This document shows positions 22,189 through 27,780 of a DNA stretch of 27,780 nt, piece by piece. The position numbers and the translations under genes were made by a program. The DNA is from an uncultured Anaerococcus sp. (GTDB lineage Bacteria > Bacillota > Clostridia > Tissierellales > Peptoniphilaceae), in contig CALTXP010000013.1 in NCBI GenBank assembly GCA_943913325.1, forward strand, positions 1-27,780, given 5' to 3'. The notes beneath the pieces were generated by a model that saw nothing but the letters and a program-made list of their open reading frames with translations, ran no database searches and was not told the DNA's origin. How positions within the stretch are numbered: the first letter of the stretch is position 1; each line of letters opens with the position of its first letter.

Positions 22189-23208
22189 ATGAGAGAATAT
22201 TTAGATGAACAGGGTATCAGTCTTTCTCCTAAAGTATATTTTATAGATGCTTTAGGAGCAATGGCTTTTGGATTATTTGCTTCTCTTCTAGTAGGAACTA
22301 TCTTAAATTCTATAGGTAATATTTTTGCCATAAGCTTTTTTACTGAAAGGATTTGGCCTCTAGTAGGAAAAGCGACTGGTGCAGCTATTGCTGTTTCTAT
22401 AGCCTATGCACTTAAGGCTCCTAATTTAGTATTATTTGCTTCAACAATTGTTGGGCTTGGTGCTTATGAATTAGGTGGGCCGGTTGGAGTTTATATAGCT
22501 ACTATTTTTGCAACAGAATTTGCTAAGCTTGTTTCAAAGAAAACTAAGCTTGATATAATAATTACACCAACTGTTACAATTCTTGTAGGAGTATTAGTTG
22601 GAGATTTTATAGGTCCAGGCGTGGCTAGTTTTATGACTTGGATTGGAAATCTTATAATGCATGCTACAGAGCTTCAGCCATTTTTAATGGGAATTGTAGT
22701 TTCTGTATTAGTAGGAATAGCATTGACACTTCCAATATCATCGGCTGCAATTTGCATGATGCTAGGCCTATCAGGACTTGCTGGAGGAGCAGCTACAGTG
22801 GGTTGTTGTGCACAAATGGTTGGATTTGCTATTATATCTTATAAAGATAATGGATTAGAAGGTTTACTTGCCCAAGGGCTTGGAACTAGTATGTTTCAAG
22901 TTCCCAATATAATAAAAAATCCATGGATATGGTTACCAGCAACTCTTTCAGGAGCAATAATTGGTCCAATTGCAACAGTAACTTTTAAGATGGAGAATTC
23001 ACCTTTAGGATCTGGCATGGGTACAAGTGGCTTGGTAGGGCAAATATCTACCCTAGAAACTTTGGGCTCAAGTAGGGGAGTAGCTGTAGTTTTATTGCAA
23101 GTTCTAATTTTACAAGTAATCCTACCAGCTATTATATCTTGTATAATTTATAAGATACTATATAAAAAAGACCTTATAAAAGATGGGGATATGAAGATTG
23201 AATTTTAA
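22189..23208 (+). CDS. PTS transporter subunit IIC-like membrane protein, stand-alone (PF13303 type)
   Basis: The 339-residue integral membrane protein has about eight to ten hydrophobic segments. Stretches such as DALGAMAFGLFASLLVGTIL, VALGAYELGGPVGVYIATIF-like repeats, ALTLPISSAAICMMLGLSGLAGGAATVGCCAQ and LGSGMGTSGLVGQI fit the EIIC_2 family. Its EIIA and EIIB partners are absent from the window, and the EIIC alone cannot phosphorylate a substrate. It may work as an orphan transporter or use distant partners. It follows the NiaR-like regulator by 127 bases with its own promoter and a GTAAGGGG ribosome site, so a niacin-related substrate is a hypothesis rather than a sugar assignment. Confidence 0.82.
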   Translation: MREYLDEQGISLSPKVYFIDALGAMAFGLFASLLVGTILNSIGNIFAISFFTERIWPLVGKATGAAIAVSIAYALKAPNLVLFASTIVGLGAYELGGPVGVYIATIFATEFAKLVSKKTKLDIIITPTVTILVGVLVGDFIGPGVASFMTWIGNLIMHATELQPFLMGIVVSVLVGIALTLPISSAAICMMLGLSGLAGGAATVGCCAQMVGFAIISYKDNGLEGLLAQGLGTSMFQVPNIIKNPWIWLPATLSGAIIGPIATVTFKMENSPLGSGMGTSGLVGQISTLETLGSSRGVAVVLLQVLILQVILPAIISCIIYKILYKKDLIKDGDMKIEF

Positions 23209-23270
23209 TATTTTCATTATAACTAATAATTGTCTACAAATATTTTAATGGAAATTTAATAAAAGTTGAA

Positions 23271-23276
23271 TATAAT
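23271..23276 (+). promoter_or_regulatory. -10 box before the mrp leader
   Basis: TATAAT at 23271-23276 places a start site near 23283, about 6 bases before the hairpin at 23289. No clear -35 at 17 bp is seen. Confidence 0.4.
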
Positions 23277-23288
23277 TAATATAAAGGA

Positions 23289-23312
23289 GAGCATTTTTAA
23301 CAATGCTTTTTT
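23289..23312 (+). terminator. Hairpin with T-run between the EIIC-like gene and mrp
   Basis: AGCATT (23290-23295) and AATGCT (23302-23307) form a 6-bp stem with a 6-base loop and a T6 tail. It can end the upstream transcript. Because the only visible -10 box for mrp lies before it, mrp transcripts would also have to pass it, so it may be a leaky attenuator or a 5' stabilising stem. Confidence 0.55.
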
Positions 23313-23335
23313 CTTTTCAATTAAAGGAGTTTATA

Positions 23336-24124
23336 ATGGAAAAACAAAAAAGAAATTTCGACCAATTTAAGGTTAATCTTCACGAAGGATCTAAAGTTGG
23401 TCATGTTATAGCAGTTATGAGTGGTAAAGGTGGCGTTGGAAAGTCATCTGTAACTAGTATGATTGCTAATAAATTAAATAAAAAGGGTTATAAGGTAGCT
23501 ATATTTGATGCAGATATTACAGGCCCATCTATACCACAAGCCTTTGGAATAGACGAAAGTGTAAGAGGTACAAAAGAAGGGCTTATGTATCCAGCTTTAT
23601 CCCGTGATGGAATAGAAGTTATATCAGTTAATATGATATTAGCAAATAAGACTGATCCAGTAGTGTGGAGATCTTCTATAGTAACTGGGGTTATTAAACA
23701 GTTTTACTCAGATGTGGATTGGGGAGAAATTGACTATATGCTTATCGATATGCCTCCAGGAACAAGTGATGTACCACTTACAGTATTCCAATCTTTGCCA
23801 ATAGAAGGGATAGTAGCAGTAGCTACACCACAAGATTTAGTTGGAATGGTTGTAGAAAAGTCACTAAAGATGGCTCGTATGATGGGAAAAGAAGTAATTG
23901 GAATAGTAGAAAATATGTCATATTTCAAATGTCCAGATTGTGGAAGCGAACATAAGATATTTGGTGACAGTCATGTTGAGGAAGTTGCAGAAAAGCATAA
24001 GATTGATACTATAGCAAAATTACCAATAAATCCAGAAATATCTTCAAAAGTTGACAGTGGTTTAATTGAAGACATTGAGCTTGAAGAATTAAATCCAATA
24101 GTAGAAAAAATTGAAAGCTTATAG
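23336..24124 (+). CDS. Mrp/NBP35-type P-loop ATPase, Fe-S cluster carrier
   Basis: The 262-residue cytoplasmic ATPase of the ApbC/Mrp family has the deviant Walker A GKGGVGKSS (30-38). Switch motifs are FDADITGPSIPQAFG and IDMPPGTSDVPLTV. The C-terminal CxxC (C199 and C202 in YFKCPDCG) binds a bridging Fe-S cluster between two subunits. It likely transfers Fe-S clusters to apo-proteins, which suits a genome rich in Fe-S flavoproteins such as those of the glp locus. Start ATG 23336 is chosen because AAAGGAG lies upstream; an in-frame ATG at 23303 falls inside the leader hairpin. Followed 9 bases later by the secreted DUF1002 gene. Confidence 0.93.
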   Translation: MEKQKRNFDQFKVNLHEGSKVGHVIAVMSGKGGVGKSSVTSMIANKLNKKGYKVAIFDADITGPSIPQAFGIDESVRGTKEGLMYPALSRDGIEVISVNMILANKTDPVVWRSSIVTGVIKQFYSDVDWGEIDYMLIDMPPGTSDVPLTVFQSLPIEGIVAVATPQDLVGMVVEKSLKMARMMGKEVIGIVENMSYFKCPDCGSEHKIFGDSHVEEVAEKHKIDTIAKLPINPEISSKVDSGLIEDIELEELNPIVEKIESL

Positions 24125-24133
24125 GAGTATTTT

Positions 24134-25099
24134 ATGAAAAATAGATTATTGGCACTAGTATGTGTCTTAAGCATTTTACTACCATCGATTTCCTTTGCGG
24201 AAAGTGCTGATTCAAATAAAAATGATGTAGTTTATGGAGCTGCTTTAAGCGAAGAGCAAATTAATCAGATGAATGATGCTTTCGGTATAGGGAAGAATGA
24301 TCCAAATTTAAATTATAGTAAAGCTTCAGGAAGTGACTTACAAAAGTATTTAGGATATTATACTGATAATAGCAATATGATTTCATCAGTATATATTAAA
24401 AAGTTGCCAGAAAAATCTGGAATTAAGGTTAATATTGTAACTCCCGCAAATATTACATCTATCACTCAAGGACAATATACAAATGCTGCTATAACAGCTG
24501 GCATAAGTGATGCTGAAATTTATGTAGCAAGTCCAAAGCCAGTAACAGGCGAATCAGCCTTGGTTGGAGTTTACGCCGCTATGGACCTAAATGGTCAAAA
24601 TGTAGACCCAGAACGAGCAAAAGTTGCTCAAGATGAATTAGAAACTGTAAATGAAATATCTAAAGAAAATGAAGGAAAAGAAGATTTTAATCCAGAAGAT
24701 CTAGACAAGGTTGTTATAGATGTTAAGCAAAAGTTAGCAGATCACAAAGAAGAAACAGGTCAAGCAGCTGATGCAGATCAGATAGGAATTTATATTCAAG
24801 ATGCATTAAAAGATGTAAATCTTCAAAATGTTTTAAGTGATAATAATATAAATATACTTATAAATTACTTTGATAAATATCAAAATTCTTCTGCTATAGA
24901 TAGTGAAGAAGTAAGAGAAAATCTCATGAAATTCGGCAATGAACTTGCTGATAACGCAAATAAATTTTACAATGATAATAAGGATTCAATTGATAATATA
25001 GCAAAAGAAGCTCAAGATAGTGGCCTACTTGATTCATTACTTAATTTCTTTAGATCAGTAGCGGATTCATTTGTGAGAATTTTTTCTGGAAATGACTAA
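24134..25099 (+). CDS. Secreted DUF1002 protein (YpuA-like)
   Basis: The 321-residue protein has a clear signal peptide (MKNRLLALVCVLSILLPSIS to FA, cut near residue 22). A DUF1002 region from about 30 to 250 shows LSEEQINQMNDAFGI, the stretch IKVNIVTPANITSITQGQYTNAAITAGISDAEIYVASPKPVTGESALVG and DLDKVVIDVKQKLADHKEE. The C-terminal ~70 residues are acidic and helical, ending in an amphipathic segment (LLNFFRSVADSFVRIFSGND) that might touch the membrane. The molecular function of the family is unknown. It is translated right after mrp (9-base gap, GGAG site) and closed by a terminator, so the two form an operon. Confidence 0.88.
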   Translation: MKNRLLALVCVLSILLPSISFAESADSNKNDVVYGAALSEEQINQMNDAFGIGKNDPNLNYSKASGSDLQKYLGYYTDNSNMISSVYIKKLPEKSGIKVNIVTPANITSITQGQYTNAAITAGISDAEIYVASPKPVTGESALVGVYAAMDLNGQNVDPERAKVAQDELETVNEISKENEGKEDFNPEDLDKVVIDVKQKLADHKEETGQAADADQIGIYIQDALKDVNLQNVLSDNNINILINYFDKYQNSSAIDSEEVRENLMKFGNELADNANKFYNDNKDSIDNIAKEAQDSGLLDSLLNFFRSVADSFVRIFSGND

Positions 25100-25105
25100 T
25101 ATATA

Positions 25106-25148
25106 AAAAACTAGTTAGGATATTGGCTTATCCTAGCTATTTTTTTAT
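25106..25148 (+). terminator. Rho-independent terminator after the DUF1002 gene
   Basis: CTAGTTAGGATA and TATCCTAGCTA pair (7 bp perfect at TAGGATA/TATCCTA, extended by wobble) with T7 following and an A-run before. It can also act in the opposite direction. Confidence 0.85.
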
Positions 25149-25223
25149 TTCTAAAAATCGAAGATAATTACAAAATTAATATTGATCTATAAAAGTGGAG
25201 CTTAGTAATATAAAGGATTTAGG

Positions 25224-25716
25224 AGATCTCTCCACTAGGGTCGATATACTGTATTATTTGTACATAATTTTTAAAACAAAGAGAATAAATCATCCACCCA
25301 TTGCGTCCGGAGCAAAGCGAAGTGGAAAAATCTAAAATTATCTATAATATTTATCTATACATTTCATTTAATCGAAATAGATATTTGTACATATTTTTAA
25401 AACAAAGTGAATATAGTTACTTACCCATTTCGACCGAAACGAAGTGGAGTGGAGAAATCTAGAATTTCTTACGATGTTTTTCTGTGCACTCTATCTAGTC
25501 AATATAGTTATTTGTCCTTATTTCATAAATAAAGTTCATAAATCATCCACCCATTACGACCGAAACGAAGTGGGGTGGAGAAATCTGTAAATAGTTACGA
25601 TATTTATCTATACCCTGTATTTAATCGAAATAGATATTTGCATATATTTTTATAAAAGCAAAGTGAATATAGTTACCTATCCATTTCGACCGAAGCGAAG
25701 CGTAGCGGAGAAATCT
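25224..25716. repeat. Intergenic tandem repeat array, four ~127-bp units with palindromic cores
   Basis: Cores ending in (A)AATCT stop at 25333, 25460, 25586 and 25716, so the period is 126-130 bp. Each core has CCATT(T/A/G)CG, ACCGAAACGAAGTGG and GTGGAGAAATCT variants, and CCACCC/GGGTGG can pair across it (perfect in the third core). Spacer segments share ATAGATATTTG(T/C)A, ATATTTTTA and AAAACAAAGTGAATATAGTTAC. Cores 1 and 3 are preceded by AAATCAT, cores 2 and 4 by GAATATAGTTAC, giving a ~254-bp higher-order dimer. A shorter inverted core copy lies at 25224-25247. No gene is visible in 25100-25806. The array lies between convergent genes. Confidence 0.8.
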
Positions 25717-25746
25717 CTTTTTTTAACTAAATTAATATAAAAATTA

Positions 25747-25786
25747 GAATAAAAATATCCCCTAAACTTTAATTACATAGGGGATA
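25747..25786 (-). terminator. Rho-independent terminator of the NlpC/P60 gene
   Basis: TATCCCCTA (25756-25764) and TAGGGGATA (25778-25786) form a perfect 9-bp stem. On the minus strand it is followed by TTTTTATTC. It lies about 20 bases after the NlpC/P60 stop codon. Confidence 0.85.
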
Positions 25787-25806
25787 ATATACTATATTAT
25801 TGTATT

Positions 25807-27093
25807 TTAATTAATAATTCTCTTTATAGAGATAGGGTTTCTGATAGGGCTTATCTTTATACCTGATCTAGGATTTGAAGCGTGGATCATATTGCCATTA
25901 CCATCTGCCAAACCAACATGGGTTATATTATTTAAGCTTGTTCCAAAGAAAACTAAGTCTCCAGCTTTTTCGCTACCTAAAGGTACTTCTACACCATATC
26001 TTTGTTGACTTTGTGCAAAGTGTGGTAGACCTATGCCTATCTGTCTATATATTTGCATAGTAAAGCCAGAGCAATCTATACCATTCCAAGGATCTATACC
26101 GCCCCAAACATATGGTCTGCCTACAAATTGACTTGCCCAATTATACATTTCAATACCAGATTTTGATCCTGTAACTGGTACTGTCATAGTTTCACTATTA
26201 TCTATAACATTAGTCTGCTGTTCTTTCTTATCAGATTGAGTATCATTTTCATAGGTGGTAGTAGTCACATATTTAACTTCTGTGATAGTTTTCATCTGAT
26301 GTTTTAACTCTTCTTCTCTTTTAAGTTGAGTTTTTATATGATTATTTACATCATTATAGAAAGATTTAAAATCATCAAGATCCTTATCACTTTTAGTTGA
26401 TATAGCTAGGGAGGATAGCTTTACATATCCTTCTTTTAATCCTTTGTTATTATTTGTATCATCTTTATTATCATCATTATCCTTATCCTTGTCATCATCT
26501 TCATCATCAGATAAGGTAACAACCTCAGGTATCTCAAGAGAGCTACTTAAATCACCTAATTTTACAGTTTTAACATTGCTTTTATTTTCATCATTTGATT
26601 TATTTTTTAGATCATCTTTAGCTATTTGTAGATTTTTTATATTTATTTTCTTGTTATCTTTAAAATCTTCATCATATGAAACTTTTACAAATTCACTATT
26701 AGGCTCAAAGGCAAGGATAGTTACCTTACTATCTTTTTTAAGCTTATAGTCGGTAAGATTTTTAGAATCTTTATCAGGTTTTTCTTTAAGATTGGTTTCA
26801 GAAATTATACTAGTATGGTTTAACTTATAGAACCATCTTTTGGCAACATAAGCTTTTTGACCATTATATTCTATTTGATACCAATCGTCAGATTCTCCTT
26901 TTATCTCATAAGGAGTAAAGTCTTCAATTCCACCTAATATTTCACTATTTACATCTTCTTTGACTCTAATATTTACCCCATCAGTTATGTTTTTGTTTAA
27001 AACAATAGAATCTGCATGAGATATACTTGGATTTATAAAAATTTGAGAAAATACCAATGAAGTTAAAAATAGTTTTTTGATACTTTTTGACAT
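25807..27093 (-). CDS. Secreted NlpC/P60 peptidoglycan hydrolase with SH3-like domains
   Basis: The 428-residue exported endopeptidase is expected to cleave peptide stems of peptidoglycan. Residues 1-27 form a signal peptide. Residues ~30-90 form a bacterial SH3 domain (NIRVKEDVNSEILGG, DDWYQIEYNGQKAYV) and ~93-150 a second, poorer one (NLKEKPDKDSKNLTDYKLKKD). A very acidic low-complexity linker (DDEDDDKDKDNDDNKDD, near 200) and a charged helical stretch follow. The catalytic domain (~312-428) has Cys341 in DCSGF, His392 in THVGL and His404 in IHASN. It has a strong promoter of its own at 27123-27151 and an AGGAG ribosome site, and is closed by the stem at 25747-25786. Confidence 0.93.
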   Translation of the reverse strand: MSKSIKKLFLTSLVFSQIFINPSISHADSIVLNKNITDGVNIRVKEDVNSEILGGIEDFTPYEIKGESDDWYQIEYNGQKAYVAKRWFYKLNHTSIISETNLKEKPDKDSKNLTDYKLKKDSKVTILAFEPNSEFVKVSYDEDFKDNKKINIKNLQIAKDDLKNKSNDENKSNVKTVKLGDLSSSLEIPEVVTLSDDEDDDKDKDNDDNKDDTNNNKGLKEGYVKLSSLAISTKSDKDLDDFKSFYNDVNNHIKTQLKREEELKHQMKTITEVKYVTTTTYENDTQSDKKEQQTNVIDNSETMTVPVTGSKSGIEMYNWASQFVGRPYVWGGIDPWNGIDCSGFTMQIYRQIGIGLPHFAQSQQRYGVEVPLGSEKAGDLVFFGTSLNNITHVGLADGNGNMIHASNPRSGIKISPIRNPISIKRIIN

Positions 27094-27122
27094 CTTTTCT
27101 CCTATTTTTTTAATACAATATA

Positions 27123-27151
27123 ATTCTATTATAGATGGCTTGATATGTCAA
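27123..27151 (-). promoter_or_regulatory. Promoter of the NlpC/P60 gene
   Basis: On the minus strand TTGACA (27146-27151) and TAGAAT (27123-27128) are exactly 17 bp apart. The predicted start is near 27116, some 23 bases before the ATG. The -35 box lies 4 bases beyond the stop of the upstream HD-domain gene. Confidence 0.7.
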
Positions 27152-27155
27152 TTCA

Positions 27156-27740
27156 TTAGTATTTTTCAAACAACACATATGCAAAGTTTACAATATCCTT
27201 TGAGAAATCATTTCTAAGATAAGTTGGATCAAGCCTATTTATCCTAACTCTATCCAGACCATCAGCATCTTTAAATAGTTTAGCTAAAAAAATTGCCCTA
27301 TCAAAGTTATCTACCTTAAATTCTCTTATAATATCTTCCATATCATTATCATTAGCAGAATGGGCAGTTATTACCGCTTGTAGGATATTTTTATCGTCTG
27401 GGTTTATCTTAGCATAATCTATTGATTGCATAGCAGCTCTTCTACCATGATCTATATCCCAACCATCATTTTCTCTTTTTGTATCATGAAGACTTGCAGC
27501 ATATCTTAAAATATCAGTGTCTCCTTCATCTAATCCATATTTCCAAGCTAAGAGTAGTGAATAAAAAATGACCCTTTCTATGTGAGCTTGGCCATGTATT
27601 TTGGATTTAAAAAGTATATCTGTGTTCAAATTCCTATATGTGTCTAATAGGATATCAAAATATGGAGATTCTTTAAATTCATTAAAGAAGTCATATTCTT
27701 TAATCCAATTTTCCTTATTTATTATTTCAACCATTCTCAT
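27156..27740 (-). CDS. HD-domain metal-dependent phosphohydrolase
   Basis: A 194-residue cytoplasmic protein with the HD-superfamily metal site: HGQAHIERVIFYSLLLAW, then the central AASLHDTKREND doublet, IDHGRRAA and HSANDNDMEDI. It would act as a phosphatase or phosphodiesterase on nucleotides or a related small molecule; the substrate cannot be read. No RelA/SpoT synthetase domain is present. The start chosen is ATG 27738-27740, because AAAGGAG sits 6 bases upstream; an earlier in-frame ATG at 27758 would lie before that ribosome site. No terminator lies between it and the NlpC/P60 gene, which has its own promoter. Confidence 0.85.
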   Translation of the reverse strand: MRMVEIINKENWIKEYDFFNEFKESPYFDILLDTYRNLNTDILFKSKIHGQAHIERVIFYSLLLAWKYGLDEGDTDILRYAASLHDTKRENDGWDIDHGRRAAMQSIDYAKINPDDKNILQAVITAHSANDNDMEDIIREFKVDNFDRAIFLAKLFKDADGLDRVRINRLDPTYLRNDFSKDIVNFAYVLFEKY

Positions 27741-27780
27741 AATAATCTCCTTTATCATATTTTAACATTTTATATATTTT

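Noticed and set aside
25224..25716. CRISPR array
   Set aside because: Units are about 127 bp, spacer segments are themselves repeated between units, and no cas genes are nearby.
26444..26749. 101-codon + strand frame rich in serine and leucine
   Set aside because: It is the antisense of the acidic low-complexity linker (GAT/GAC repeats) of the NlpC/P60 gene and not an independent gene.

Overview
The window looks like chromosomal DNA of a low-GC, Gram-positive anaerobe. AT-rich codon use, strong GGAGG-type ribosome sites, GlpP antitermination, PadR and NiaR regulators, T-box RNA, MurJ and NlpC/P60 proteins all fit Firmicutes. The overall impression is of a Gram-positive anaerobic coccus (Anaerococcus/Peptoniphilus-like); the genus is an impression, not a demonstration.

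Layout. (1) 1-122 is the tail of a glutaredoxin-like gene with its terminator. (2) 335-6184 is a tightly overlapping + strand operon: threonine ammonia-lyase, a MurE-type ligase, a BaiN/HI0933-type flavoprotein, a SAF-domain oxidoreductase and a frameshifted esterase. It is closed by a 175-bp MITE-like hairpin element (6195-6373). (3) 6382-8456 (-) holds a monoacylglycerol-lipase-like hydrolase and an NADH:rubredoxin-reductase-like flavoprotein. (4) 8554-13284 (+) holds a GNAT acetyltransferase with a probably leaderless mRNA, a UvrD-type helicase fused to an Fe-S PD-(D/E)XK nuclease, a PadR regulator, RsuA and an initiating sugar-phosphate transferase. (5) 13353-18710 is a complete glycerol utilisation locus: glpP, glpK, a GlpA-like flavoprotein with a C-terminal [2Fe-2S]-type domain, a second flavoprotein and a DUF1667 protein. 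RNA hairpins precede glpP and the glpA-like gene and share sequence blocks, suggesting that GlpP acts at both. (6) 18724-21528 (-) is murJ and a small unknown gene, downstream of a degraded T-box leader and the wreck of an amino-acid ABC transporter operon. (7) 21564-25099 (+) holds a NiaR-like regulator, a stand-alone PTS-EIIC-like membrane protein, an Mrp-type Fe-S carrier ATPase and a secreted DUF1002 protein. (8) 25224-25716 is an intergenic array of four ~127-bp repeats between convergent genes. (9) 25807-27740 (-) holds an NlpC/P60 cell-wall hydrolase and an HD-domain phosphohydrolase.

The most noteworthy signals are non-coding. At 21241-21494 a T-box leader keeps its recognisable Stem I and antiterminator blocks but appears to have lost the tRNA-end pairing bases. 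It now stands before a transporter operon collapsed by deletions, and may have left murJ under its promoter. The glp locus carries two related leader RNAs, one with three mutually exclusive hairpins. No CRISPR array, tRNA, rRNA or intact transposase gene was seen.
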